From Nostoc sp. 'Peltigera membranacea cyanobiont' 210A (GTDB lineage Bacteria > Cyanobacteriota > Cyanobacteriia > Cyanobacteriales > Nostocaceae), in assembly GCF_002246015.1 (NCBI RefSeq), contig NZ_NOLJ01000002.1, positions 402,174 through 466,173 on the forward strand: 64,000 bases of DNA, in the 5' to 3' direction. A program made the position numbers and the translations under genes. Below are positions 45,005 to 53,616 of this stretch, in pieces; positions within the stretch are counted from its first letter, which is position 1, and each line of letters starts with the position of its first letter. The notes under the pieces are model-generated. The model had not been told where the DNA came from. It worked only from the letters and a program-made list of their open reading frames with translations, and made no database searches.

Positions 45005-45102
45005 TTAGTTAATTAAAAATCATGCTCTTGAATTGCAATTTTTAAAAATTGTAGTAGTTTCTTATTGTCCAAAGTCCAATAATTTCTGGAGATATTGTTG
45101 TT

Positions 45103-45843
45103 ATGAAAATCAAAGAGTCTTTTATGAATAAACTTCAATTTATTTCGCTTTCGATTTTAGGTGTTGTTGTTGCTGTATTTCTTTCATCATTCAACCCTGC
45201 ATATCCTAATATTTCACCTGCTGATATTTCAATTATTCAACCTGTAAAAGCTGCTAATAAAGTAGCTTTTGACTTACGCAATTTTGTTGATAATTTGCCA
45301 GAAGGTCAAGTTGCTCATAACATCCCTTCTACTATGATTTTACAAGAATCTTATTCTGTAAAAGTAAATATAGCTAAAGGTATATCTGCTGATATTGCAA
45401 GAGACTTTAGTTCTGAAGTAGAAGTTCAAAGTTTAAAAGTTCATACTTTAATGAAAATCGATTTGGTCGGGAATAATTTTGAAATTCAACCTGTAGCTGA
45501 GCAAAATCAGATTATAGATAACTCAGGTATAGCACAATGGGAATGGAATATTATCCCTAAGGGAATCGGTAAAAAAGAGTTATATATAATAATATATGCA
45601 CGGATCAAATTGCCAGATGGGAGCCAAGAAAATCACCGATTAAAAACGATTAAAAAATCTGTAAATGTGATAACTAATCTTCAAGTTTTTGTAAGTCAAA
45701 ACAGTAAATGGTTTTTTGAAATGGTTATTCCTCTATTTCTAGCTATCATTATCACTGCAAGTAATTTCAATCGTTTGAAACAATGTATAGTTTCTATCTT
45801 TAATTATTTTAGAGGTGGTGGTTCTGGTGGTTCCACACCTTAA
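45103..45843 (+). CDS. bitopic membrane protein next to the STAND gene
   Basis: 246 residues. One hydrophobic helix at ~13-29 (ISLSILGVVVAVFLSSF) and one at ~209-225 (MVIPLFLAIIITASNF) enclose about 170 residues that would face outside. This region has an immunoglobulin-like beta pattern (VKVNIAKGISADIARDFSSE, VQSLKVHTLMKIDLVGNNFE, QWEWNIIPKGIGKKELYIII). The C-tail is Gly/Ser-rich (FRGGGSGGSTP). It starts 98 bp after the STAND gene on the same strand. I do not recognise the family. Co-orientation suggests, but does not prove, a pair in which the STAND protein controls a membrane effector. Confidence 0.6.
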   Translation: MKIKESFMNKLQFISLSILGVVVAVFLSSFNPAYPNISPADISIIQPVKAANKVAFDLRNFVDNLPEGQVAHNIPSTMILQESYSVKVNIAKGISADIARDFSSEVEVQSLKVHTLMKIDLVGNNFEIQPVAEQNQIIDNSGIAQWEWNIIPKGIGKKELYIIIYARIKLPDGSQENHRLKTIKKSVNVITNLQVFVSQNSKWFFEMVIPLFLAIIITASNFNRLKQCIVSIFNYFRGGGSGGSTP

Positions 45844-45933
45844 AACCTCTAGTAATAAACCAGGGTTAGTGCTTCTCAAAAGAATACGGTTCAGTTAAGC
45901 CTAAAACCCTTTGCCAAAGTTAATTTTTTTAAC

Positions 45934-45965
45934 GTAGACGCGGAGCGGCTTGCCGTAGGCTACTA
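45934..45965. repeat. ACGTAGACGCGGAGCGGCTT-type dispersed repeat
   Basis: Copy of a short GC-rich repeat (GCGGAGCGGCTTGCCGTAGG) seen in related form at 4697, 21307, 41221 and 53125. Confidence 0.6.
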
Positions 45966-45998
45966 CAGAAGCACAGAGGGCATTGAGAGAATAAAGAA

Positions 45999-46778
45999 AT
46001 GCTTAACTTAAGATCGCAACTCAATCCCCATCCAGCCGGACAGGCACATAATATTCCCACTTTAGATGGAAAACAATTACCAGGAATTCAACATAAATAG
46101 GACTTACGCATTGACATAAAAGCAAAAATGACAGGTAGAGTTTTCAAGGCTTCTATCTAGGTTTTTCAATCATATTTTGGCGATCGCCAGCAATCAAAAG
46201 CAACCTCCAAAAGCCTAGAACAACGTATTTACGTTAATACACAAGATAGTTATTTTGTACAGTGCGTAAGTCCTAATAAATATCCCGAAACAGTCTTAAT
46301 TTTTCCGACAGCAGATCAAACTTGTCACGCATATTGCACATTTTGCTTCCGTTGGCCCCAGGTTGTGAAAATGGACGGAATGAAATTTGCTACTCGTGAA
46401 TCAGGACTTTTTCAAAACTATATGTTTATGGAACGAGATACTGGAGCAAAACATTATTTTGAATTGCCAATTATTCGAGCTTGGGAAATTTATCAAACAG
46501 CAATACAAAAAGTATCTGGATTAGCTCGTACTGCTCGCGGCCCAGTTATGTCAGCATTACCGGGTAAAGTTGCAGTGGATGGCATAACTGAGATTTATGG
46601 CGAGAAAGTATTTGTACTTTCTTTTTTGCAAGGACGCGATCCCGATTGGTGTAAACGTCCTTTTTTTGCACGTTATGACGAGAAAGCAACCTGGTTAACT
46701 GATTTAGTTCCAGCTATGGGAGAAAAGGAATTTTTTTATGAGAATAAATTACAGGAAATTCTGAAAATACAAAGTTGA
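45999..46778 (+). pseudogene. lysine 2,3-aminomutase/EpmB-family radical SAM protein, broken
   Basis: From ATG 45999: RSQLNPHPAGQAHNIPTLDG and KQLPGIQHK, then a MITE, then KYPETVLIFPTADQTCHAYC with TFCFRWPQ (CxxxCxxC cluster motif, resuming at 46278). In KamA/EpmB the ~180 residues of the barrel come next, but here ATRESGLFQNY passes straight to MERDTGAKHYFELPIIRAWE and SGLARTARGPVMSALPGKV, so the middle of the domain is lost. The N-terminal ~80 residues are also absent. Removing the MITE and one ATAAA copy restores GIQHK-YPETV exactly. Not functional; a third lesion is the internal deletion. Confidence 0.88.
46098..46275. mobile_element. 178-bp MITE with TAGGACTTACGCA ends and ATAAA target duplication
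   Basis: The left end TAGGACTTACGCA and the right end TGCGTAAGTCCTA are perfect inverted repeats of 13 bp. ATAAA flanks both sides (46093-46097 and 46276-46280). No transposase frame is present. It includes a GGCGATCGCC-like site (GGCGATCGCC) at 46180. It sits inside the kamA-type pseudogene; GGACTTACGCA ends are common in Nostoc. Confidence 0.9.
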
Positions 46779-46862
46779 ATTGGAGAATAATTTATACCTC
46801 TTTCCAGAAACTTTTAAGAGATTTTATCAGTCTGGTTCTCCAACTTCTGCAAAAATTAACCA

Positions 46863-48290
46863 ATGTCATCTTCTGCTCAAGGTATTCCCGGATTACCTGA
46901 TTTGACGCATCCAATTGAGCTTGTTCAATTTGGAACCCAGGCGCTCAAAGCTTCACTGTTATTGGTATTTTTGATCGTAGCTTTAGGAGTTGCGATCGCA
47001 CTCATCAGTTTTTCTCTCCGTCGCAGCCAGCCGGAACAATTTATATTCATTGGCGAATGGGCTGTTCGTTATTCCCAACTTTTACAGGGATTACAGCATT
47101 TAACTCTGGTATTAGTTTTGTTAATACCTGGATTTTTTCTCTGTTCAACTTTGAGCAATCGTTATCACTACTGGGAACAAACAAAGGTGGCTCAAGTAGC
47201 TGAAAGTGTCGCAGGTGAAAAGCTCGAACAATCTGCCCCGCAAGTTCGTTACACTACCCAGGAGCCATATTCCTATACCACGCAAGCCAATGGCAAAATA
47301 GTCAAAGTCAATGATACGCGAGAAATCAACCGCTTCTTAACGCTGGGGGGTTCGCAAATTCAAGTTAAGCTAGACCAAAGCGTAGATGTTCCAGGTCGCA
47401 GTTCAATTTATCGCGTGGAATACACTGCTGATTATAAAGTAGTTAACCAACTCAAGGATATTAATAATTTCTTTTTTGAAGCATCGCCACCTAACGGCTA
47501 CACACTTCTTGCTGGCTACAAAGTAGAGCGTAACGGTACTAGGCTACAACAAACCAATCCGGGAGATTATGGCTTTCCCTTCCAGCTGCAACCAGGAGAA
47601 GAAACCACCTTTAGAGTCACCTATCAGGCTCAAGGCGGGCCTCGCTGGGTTTACAGCGCCGCAGGACAGTTGCTTTCTAATTTTCGCCTCACAGCAATTG
47701 CCAACTTTGCTCCGGCTGATTTTGCTAGTGGTGTTGTACCGAATGAGATTAAAGTTAATGGACGCAGTACGCAATTTACTTGGAAATTTGACGATAATGT
47801 TTCAGTCAAAAATCCATTTGGAGTGTTTACTAACACTGACCCCATTCGTCATACTGGCATCATTCCCCGGCTTTTATTACTAGCACCGGCAATATTTTTG
47901 TGGTGGATATTGTTGTTATATTTGTCACTGCCAATGAGTTTTAGAAATATTGCGATCGCTGGTTGTATTTTCTTTGCTTGTCTGTTGACTTTGACCTATC
48001 TAGCTCGCGTTATCAATGCTCAGTTGGCTTGGACTTTAATTTCCGTCATCTTACTAATTTTAACGTGGGGATTGGGAGCTAGCCGCAGTGCTTCCCTGGC
48101 TGCGATCGTCGCCACTATTGCTGGAGCAGTGCTACCAATTTTTGGATTATTAGTACCGTTTAGCGGACTAACCCTTAGTTTAGCGGGTTTGCTTTCAGCC
48201 GTTTGGCTAGCAGTTCGTCACTGGTATGGCTGGTACAGTTTGCACCCAGAAGATCAAAAATTGCAGACTCAAAAAAATGCTAAAGATTAG
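46863..48290 (+). CDS. large membrane protein with extracytoplasmic beta domain
   Basis: 475 residues, not recognised by name; the layout recalls CreD-type proteins. Two N-terminal helices (ASLLLVFLIVALGVAIALIS, LTLVLVLLIPGFFL) flank a short segment. A soluble middle of ~210 residues contains SYTTQANGKIVKVNDTREIN, YTLLAGYKVERNGTRLQQTN, RVTYQAQGGPRWVYSAAGQL and VPNEIKVNGRSTQFTWKFDD. The C-terminal third has six hydrophobic helices. No enzymatic motif is visible. The start ATG 46863 is fine. Two tiny membrane-protein genes follow on the same strand. Confidence 0.6.
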   Translation: MSSSAQGIPGLPDLTHPIELVQFGTQALKASLLLVFLIVALGVAIALISFSLRRSQPEQFIFIGEWAVRYSQLLQGLQHLTLVLVLLIPGFFLCSTLSNRYHYWEQTKVAQVAESVAGEKLEQSAPQVRYTTQEPYSYTTQANGKIVKVNDTREINRFLTLGGSQIQVKLDQSVDVPGRSSIYRVEYTADYKVVNQLKDINNFFFEASPPNGYTLLAGYKVERNGTRLQQTNPGDYGFPFQLQPGEETTFRVTYQAQGGPRWVYSAAGQLLSNFRLTAIANFAPADFASGVVPNEIKVNGRSTQFTWKFDDNVSVKNPFGVFTNTDPIRHTGIIPRLLLLAPAIFLWWILLLYLSLPMSFRNIAIAGCIFFACLLTLTYLARVINAQLAWTLISVILLILTWGLGASRSASLAAIVATIAGAVLPIFGLLVPFSGLTLSLAGLLSAVWLAVRHWYGWYSLHPEDQKLQTQKNAKD

Positions 48291-48332
48291 ATGATTCCGC
48301 TATGATTAGCGAAGTTTTAGCGTGGGGCATTT

Positions 48333-48440
48333 ATGGATAACGATTTACTCGCTTTCTTTGCGGCTGCTGGGTTACTCATTCTTTATCTTATCTTCTCAGC
48401 TTTAACTGAAATGGGGACTAAATTGCCTTGGAAGAAATAA
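48333..48440 (+). CDS. 35-residue single-span membrane protein
   Basis: MDNDLLAFFAAAGLLILYLI and then FSALTEMGTKLPWKK: one hydrophobic helix with an acidic N-tail and a basic C-tail, the pattern of small thylakoid or NDH/photosystem subunits. It begins 43 bp after the preceding gene. I could not match it to PsbM, PsaM, Psb30 or any other named subunit from memory. Too short for most gene finders. Confidence 0.5.
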   Translation: MDNDLLAFFAAAGLLILYLIFSALTEMGTKLPWKK

Positions 48441-48545
48441 GCTGATGGGCTAAAAAGTTTATACTTCTAAACCTCATTAGGCTTGGAAAAAAAAGGTAAA
48501 CATCCTTTATGCTTGGTTAATATTTATTGTTCGAGAGAGTTCCAA

Positions 48546-48656
48546 ATGCGCGATCCACAAAATAACCACATTAAAGTTGAGCCGGCAACCCTGGTTTTGA
48601 TTGTATCTGTCTTAATACTCTTGCCTCTGCTGGTTGTTGGTTTTTTCTCGCAGTAA
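48546..48656 (+). CDS. 36-residue single-span membrane protein
   Basis: MRDPQNNHIKVEPATLVLIV and SVLILLPLLVVGFFSQ: a polar N-tail and one hydrophobic helix. It lies 105 bp after the 48333 mini-gene on the same strand. The conserved-looking HIKVEPATLVLIVSVLIL core suggests a real small protein. No family is assigned; the role is unknown. Confidence 0.5.
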   Translation: MRDPQNNHIKVEPATLVLIVSVLILLPLLVVGFFSQ

Positions 48657-48719
48657 AGTTAGCGCGATGCTCTTTTTATCAGGTGCGTTAAGCTACTGTT
48701 AACGCACCATATATCAAAA

Positions 48720-49868
48720 CTACTTAGGTAAAACCTGCCGTAGTGCTGCTAAAAGTTGGTCAACGCTTTCTTTTCGACTATTAAAGCCCATCAATCCCAC
48801 GCGCCAAACAAGACCCGCGAGTTCGCCAAGACCACCGCCAATTTCAATATTATGTTCATTGAGTAACTGCCGAGCGATCGCTTTTCCATCTACCCCTTCT
48901 GGAATGCGGACAGTGGTAAGTGTTGGCAGTCTATACTCTTGCTCAACGTGCATACTCAGTCCTAAATTCTCTAAACCTTCCCAGAGATATTCTACGTTCT
49001 TTTGATGCCGCTGCCAGGAATTTGCTAATCCCTCTTCTGCAAGCAAACGTAGTGCTTCCCGCAATGCATAGTATAAGTTAATGGGTGCTGTGTGGTGATA
49101 GGTGCGTTCAGCGCCCCAATACTTGCCTAGCAACAACATATCTAAATACCAGTTTGCAACTTTCGTTTGCCGCTGTTGCAATTTCTCAACGGCACGCGTA
49201 CTCATTGTAAAGGGAGAAGCACCAGGCGAGCAACCTAACCCTTTTTGGCTACAACTATAAGCTAGGTCAACTCCCCAAGCATCCAAAAATAAGGGGACGC
49301 CGCCCAAACTTGTCACCGTATCCACTAATAACAAAGTGCCAAATTCACGACATAAATCAGCGACTCCTTCCAACGGTTGACGTGCGCCCGTGGAAGTTTC
49401 GGCATGAACTAGAGCTAAGATAGCTGGACGATGAGTTTTTAAGGCAGTTTGGAGTTCATCCAAGTTGAAAACTTGTCCCCAAGGTTTGGTAATGGTTCGC
49501 ACATCAGCGCCATAACGTCCAGCCATATCCACAAGGCGATTACCAAAGTAACCAGCTACACCAATTAAAACTACATCACCGGGTTCTACAGCATTGGCGA
49601 TGGTTGCTTCCATTGCAGCTGTTCCTGTACCACTGACTGCAATGGTAAGTGAGTTTTCTGTTTGCCATACGTAGCGTAGCAACGACTGAATTTCATCCAT
49701 GAGTGCGAGAAAAGCTGGGTCAAGATGCCCAACGGGTGAAGTATTCATCGCTTGGAGTACTGTGGGGTGGGCATTAGATGGCCCTGGCCCCAACAGCAGA
49801 CGGGATGGGATTTCTAGCGGCGTGAGTTGCAAGCGCCCGGAGTCGTTAATTGAAATTGTTTGCGTCAT
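48720..49868 (-). CDS. alanine--glyoxylate/serine--glyoxylate aminotransferase family protein
   Basis: 382-residue class V PLP aminotransferase. It starts LEIPSRLLLGPGPSNAHPTVLQ, the phosphate/cofactor part is AVSGTGTAAMEATIANAVEP, and the Schiff-base lysine is in LAYSCSQKGLGCSPGASPF. The C-terminal domain ends GGLGELAGLVWRVGLMGFNS, as in AGXT/Spt-type enzymes. In cyanobacteria such enzymes move amino groups between alanine or serine and glyoxylate in photorespiration. ATG 49868. The two tiny genes lie on its 3' side, facing it; no operon partner. Confidence 0.92.
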   Translation of the reverse strand: MTQTISINDSGRLQLTPLEIPSRLLLGPGPSNAHPTVLQAMNTSPVGHLDPAFLALMDEIQSLLRYVWQTENSLTIAVSGTGTAAMEATIANAVEPGDVVLIGVAGYFGNRLVDMAGRYGADVRTITKPWGQVFNLDELQTALKTHRPAILALVHAETSTGARQPLEGVADLCREFGTLLLVDTVTSLGGVPLFLDAWGVDLAYSCSQKGLGCSPGASPFTMSTRAVEKLQQRQTKVANWYLDMLLLGKYWGAERTYHHTAPINLYYALREALRLLAEEGLANSWQRHQKNVEYLWEGLENLGLSMHVEQEYRLPTLTTVRIPEGVDGKAIARQLLNEHNIEIGGGLGELAGLVWRVGLMGFNSRKESVDQLLAALRQVLPK

Positions 49869-50185
49869 AAATCTCTCTTCATTTAGACGATACTTACCGG
49901 ATCATATAGGAATCCGATTTGATTCCTGAACTTACTTGTATAGGGAGGGAACAGGAAATCTGGAAATAGAGCATTGCAGCACAGTGGTATGAATTGAGGC
50001 AAGCAGGGGAAACTGGGGAAAATTTTGGACGTTGCTAAATCATCCCGCAAATGCGTAACGCCGGGATATAGATGTGTACTGAGTTTTTTTATCAAAAGTT
50101 TCAGCTACTTTCTATGCCCAAAATTTCTAAATCTTCGTTAATTTGAGTATCGCCTAGTCTGAAGTGACTCGTATAGATGTAATAT

Positions 50186-50225
50186 AGCCTGTAAGCTTTA
50201 TTGAGCAATGAGTACAGGCTTTTTG
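50186..50225 (+). terminator. orphan hairpin terminator
   Basis: AGCCTGTA (50186-50193) pairs with TACAGGCT (50213-50220), followed by TTTTTGA. No plus-strand gene lies within 1.5 kb upstream, so a short RNA in 50000-50185 is possible. Confidence 0.5.
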
Positions 50226-50308
50226 ATGAAAAAGTCAAAGATGAGTCATAAAGAGCGATCGCATTACCGATGGGGAGCAACGCGAAAAAGTGAGATCCTC
50301 GTGAAAAG

Positions 50309-50360
50309 AGCAGGGGAGGTAGGGGGAGCAGGGGGAGCTGCTCCCCCTACCTCCCCTGCT
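50309..50360. repeat. 23-bp perfect inverted repeat made of nonamer units
   Basis: AGCAGGGGAGGTAGGGGGAG plus CAG (50309-50331) pairs exactly with 50338-50360 across GGGGAG. The arms consist of GGGGAGGTA/GGGGGAGCA nonamer units, the same type as the 31206 and 34363 tracts. Confidence 0.9.
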
Positions 50361-50523
50361 CACAAAATCGCATTGCTCCCTTACCGATGTTTTAGTTAAT
50401 CTCTCATTTGCCAGAAGATGCGATGTCTGACGACAAGCCGCTTTGCGTCTACGCAGCAAAGTATTACAGTGATTCAAACAAATATGTGAGAGTATATTTA
50501 TTCACTTACCCGGACACATAATT

Positions 50524-50913
50524 ATGGTTTTTGCTGGCAAACGACCAAATAATTTAGGTATTAGCAACGGGAAATTAGCATCCTGCCCTAATTCCCCTAA
50601 CTGCGTTTCTAGTCAGAGTCCAGATGCATCTCACCAAATTGCACCACTGACTTTTACATCTACTCCAGAAGAAGCAATTACTAATCTTAAACAGATTATT
50701 GAGTCTTTACCAAGAACCAAAATCATTACCGAAAGCCAAGATTATTTATATGCAGAATTTAAAAGTGCTTTACTGGGATTTGTGGATGATGTAGAATTTT
50801 ATCTAGACCGGAATGCTAATGTTATCCATGTGCGTTCAGCTTCACGTTTAGGTCAGAGCGATTTGGGTGTTAATCGTCAACGAATAGAGACGATTAGAGC
50901 CAAGTTCAATTAA
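50524..50913 (+). CDS. DUF1499 domain protein
   Basis: 129 residues. LASCPNSPNCVSSQSPDASH is the family signature, followed by IAPLTFTSTPEEAITNLKQI, FKSALLGFVDDVEFYLDRNA and VIHVRSASRLGQSDLGVNRQ. DUF1499 proteins occur in cyanobacteria, proteobacteria and plants with unknown function. There is no signal peptide and it is likely a soluble protein. It starts at ATG 50524 and is followed by an unrelated DUF1345 gene 267 bp away. Confidence 0.9.
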   Translation: MVFAGKRPNNLGISNGKLASCPNSPNCVSSQSPDASHQIAPLTFTSTPEEAITNLKQIIESLPRTKIITESQDYLYAEFKSALLGFVDDVEFYLDRNANVIHVRSASRLGQSDLGVNRQRIETIRAKFN

Positions 50914-51180
50914 TTTGTAATTGAACTAAGGATTGGAGATTAAAGACTGGGATAAGTAAGTAGTTGGGCAAAATTAATTACACAATGTGATTACGAGTGA
51001 GACATTCGCAGATTATTGGATTGATTCACTGAGTTTACAATGGTTGTAAATATTTTTGTCCATCTACTTATGTGGATTCAGACCACAGTAAAATCTGGAA
51101 TGACGATTGTGAAATGTGGTGTGATATTTCACCGAAAATTATGAATTACGAATTAGTTAAACTCTGCGATCGCAATATTT

Positions 51181-51849
51181 GTGAAACTTAATTTATTTAA
51201 AGATTTTGACTCCCGACCCCGACTGATAGTTGCTATCGGACTCGCTGTATTAGTTTTAGTAATCCTGCCGGATTCTCTGCACTTACCTACTCGCATTCTC
51301 TGCGCTTGGAACTCCGGTATTGACTTTTTCTTAGCTATAACTTGGTGGAAAATGACCAAGGCTAACCCAGAAAAAATTCGCCGTTATGCTGAGAGTGAAT
51401 ATGAAGGACATTTGGCTATATTTCTGCTGGTGATTGCTGCGGCTTGTGCCAGTGTTTTAGCTATTGGGTTTTTATTAACTGATAAAAAAGGGTTGTCAAC
51501 AATTCTGCTTACCCTACATGTCATACTTTCAATTATGACCATTGTCGGTTCCTGGTTACTAGTGCATACGATGTTTGCAGTGCAATATGCACACAGCTAT
51601 TACAAATATATTAATCGTAATCATAGTCAAGAAATCATCGGAGGTTTAGATTTTCCTCATAACGACTATCCAGACTACTGGGAATTTTTATATTATTCAT
51701 TTGTAGTCGGCATGACCAGTCAAGTTTCAGATGTGCAGACAACATCATCCGATATGAGACGCTTGACTCTGTTACATGGCATATTATCCTTCTTTTTCAA
51801 TACCACAATTTTAGCTATGAGTATTAATATTATTGCATCGCTGATTTAA
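51181..51849 (+). CDS. DUF1345 membrane protein
   Basis: 222 residues with five hydrophobic segments. Family signatures are SRPRLIVAIGLAVLVLVILP, GIDFFLAITWWKMTKANPEK, YAESEYEGHLAIFLLVIAA, VHTMFAVQYAHSYYKYI, and FPHNDYPDYWEFLYYSFVVG with MTSQVSDVQTTSSDMRRLTL. The family is uncharacterised. The start is a GTG at 51181. The region 50914-51180 before it holds nothing recognisable. No operon. Confidence 0.9.
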   Translation: MKLNLFKDFDSRPRLIVAIGLAVLVLVILPDSLHLPTRILCAWNSGIDFFLAITWWKMTKANPEKIRRYAESEYEGHLAIFLLVIAAACASVLAIGFLLTDKKGLSTILLTLHVILSIMTIVGSWLLVHTMFAVQYAHSYYKYINRNHSQEIIGGLDFPHNDYPDYWEFLYYSFVVGMTSQVSDVQTTSSDMRRLTLLHGILSFFFNTTILAMSINIIASLI

Positions 51850-51963
51850 AAATTGTTTGACTCAGCCAAAAGTATGATTATTTGGTTCTCTACTTAGAGA
51901 AAGAGGAAATTAGATTACCACTTGTTTAGGATGAACTTAAGTTGAGATAATCGAAGTGAGTTC

Positions 51964-52209
51964 ATGCCTTATAACAAAATAGATGAATTATCTGAAGAAA
52001 TCAAAGGACAACTGCCTGAACACGCACAACAAATTTTCGTTGCGGCATTTAATGCTGCTCAAAGTGATGCTTTGAGTGAAGAGGGTGCGCTTGATATTGC
52101 TTGGAATAGTGTAAAAAATGAATACGAACCAGGCAATGATGGCAAATGGCAGAGAAAGCCCGAAGATACTGCGATACATAATAAATCTGTTGTATCTGGC
52201 GGAAACTAA
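51964..52209 (+). CDS. ChaB family protein
   Basis: 81 residues. The ChaB core is DELSEEIKGQLPEHAQQIFV, AAFNAAQSDALSEEGALDIA and WNSVKNEYEPGNDGKWQRKP. E. coli ChaB lies by the ChaA cation exchanger, but here the gene is alone and stands after DUF1345 by 114 bp. It is a soluble helical protein of unclear role. A strong terminator follows at 52264. Confidence 0.92.
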   Translation: MPYNKIDELSEEIKGQLPEHAQQIFVAAFNAAQSDALSEEGALDIAWNSVKNEYEPGNDGKWQRKPEDTAIHNKSVVSGGN

Positions 52210-52263
52210 GTAAATTTCACCTGTGGATAACTATCTGATTTCAAGGGTCTTATAAGGGTATAA

Positions 52264-52308
52264 GGGGAATTTCATTCTTAGAAAGCAGAAATGAAATTTC
52301 CCTTTTTT
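52264..52308 (+). terminator. rho-independent terminator after chaB
   Basis: GGGGAATTTCATT (52264-52276) pairs with AATGAAATTTCCC (52290-52302) with one mismatch, followed by CTTTTTT. Confidence 0.85.
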
Positions 52309-52355
52309 CACAACTTATGTCAGAAGATAGATATTTCTTATAACTTATATTAGTT

Positions 52356-52514
52356 GCTATCAATGTCATAGATCCGCACGTTGATAATTATCGTGCTATT
52401 CGCTGCTATGAAAAATGTGGTTTTGTGAAAGTAAAGCTATTGCCGGCAAATGAACTGCATGAAGGAGAATACTCAGATTGTTGGCTCATGGCAATAGAGC
52501 CAAATAAATCATGA
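52356..52514 (+). pseudogene. 3' remnant of a GNAT-type N-acetyltransferase
   Basis: The frame from 52356 reads VIDPHVDNYRAIRCYEKCGF, then VKVKLLPANELHEGEYSDCW and LMAIEP before the stop at 52514. The 'N-x-R-A-I-R-C-Y-E-K-x-G-F' block is the acetyl-CoA-binding end of GNAT enzymes of the aminoglycoside 6'-N-acetyltransferase type. The N-terminal ~100 residues are missing; upstream is the chaB terminator. Confidence 0.7.
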
Positions 52515-52532
52515 GGAAATGCATTCTACCTG

Positions 52533-53015
52533 TTATGCCTTCTTACCTGCTACTGGTTCAGCTATATTTTCCATATCGACCAGATTCCACTTTAAACCTT
52601 TGCTTCTATATATACGCTTCTGCAAATTTGGATAATCACCGATATCATAGTCTAGCCTTTGACCAACTACTATACATTTGAATATAGAATTGCCCGTGTT
52701 TTTCAGGTTGTGCGGCTTACCACCAGCGCGATATCCAATAAAATCTCCTGCTTTAACTGGATAAACGCTTTCTCCAATTGTTGCCTCAGCTTCTCCCTCA
52801 AGAACGTATACGCACTCTTCTTCGTGATAGTGCAGATGAAGCTCCGTTGATTCACGTCCAGGCTCTACTTCAATGATGTGGAAACCGATATTTTTTAAAC
52901 CTGTCAAATCCCCTAAAGACTTATTCAGTCTGCGAGCATTGGAGTTGAGAAAATGTGTTTTTTCTAGTCCTTTATAAGACTCAATCTCTTCTTTGGTGAC
53001 TAAATACTTTTCCAT
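52533..53015 (-). CDS. cupin-domain protein
   Basis: 160 residues with a single conserved cupin barrel. The metal-binding motif is ELHLHYHEEECVYVLEGEAE (His, His, Glu), with VKAGDFIGYRAGGKPHNLKN as motif 2. The substrate cannot be told. The C-terminus (YDIGDYPNLQKRIYRSKGLK) is of the 'cupin domain-containing protein' type found near sugar- or detoxification genes. ATG 53015. It is divergent from nothing and convergent with the GNAT remnant; no operon is seen. Confidence 0.88.
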   Translation of the reverse strand: MEKYLVTKEEIESYKGLEKTHFLNSNARRLNKSLGDLTGLKNIGFHIIEVEPGRESTELHLHYHEEECVYVLEGEAEATIGESVYPVKAGDFIGYRAGGKPHNLKNTGNSIFKCIVVGQRLDYDIGDYPNLQKRIYRSKGLKWNLVDMENIAEPVAGKKA

Positions 53016-53616
53016 TTCTTGATACCAAGGTGCTAAGAAAATTTGATGGTGAAAAAGCGAGGGGCCTAAAGATGAATTAAGACGGAAGTTAAAACAGGTT
53101 CAAGGGTTCCATCTCAGTAGAAGCGATGCCCTTCGACAGGCTCAGGGTAAGACCTACGGCGGTAAACTACGCTTCTATTTGTGGATGGAATTATATCATC
53201 ACCTCGTTATTAAGTGCAACTTCATAGAGAATTTGTATCAGTTAATGACTGATTGCATACCGAGAGTAGTACATCAGCCTAGATCGTAGCTAGCTATAGT
53301 ACGTTACTAAATTAACTCGCGTGTTCCCAGTCACTAAGTAACTCATGTTGTTGTACTATTTTATGGCATTTATGAAATGGTACTTTAGGAGTACCAATAC
53401 TCCTACCAGGAAAAGACTGTTTTTTGGTCTTGGTAGGTCTATTTTGTAGGGTTGTTGAACTGAACTGTTGGGTTTTCATTGGTAAATAAATCTCTGATTA
53501 AAACCTGAGCACCAATGTATAACATCAATTTGCAAACGGCAAATTTCTGAAGAAAAATAAAAAATACATATTTAATTTGTAAAGGAAAAAAGAGAAATTT
53601 AAGAGTTTATTTACTC
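53016..53616. other. gene-free region with repeat patch and hairpin
   Basis: About 600 bp. A repeat patch (CCTTCGACAGGCTCAGGGTA, then CTACGGCGG) is at ~53125-53175. Hairpins lie at 53380-53440, including AGGAGTAC...ACTCCT and CCTACCA...GGTAGG with a GTCTT stem. No coding frame. Confidence 0.45.

Larger units (their letters stand above)
49869..50523. other. intergenic region with hairpins, promoters of two genes
   Basis: About 650 bp between divergent genes. An AGCCTGTA-TACAGGCT hairpin followed by TTTTT (50186-50225) looks like an orphan terminator. A 23-bp perfect inverted repeat lies at 50309-50360. No tRNA or protein frame is convincing. Confidence 0.45.

Noticed and set aside
50208..50399. 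63-codon frame
   Set aside because: Covers the perfect inverted repeat of nonamers; protein is Gly/Ala-rich repeat only.
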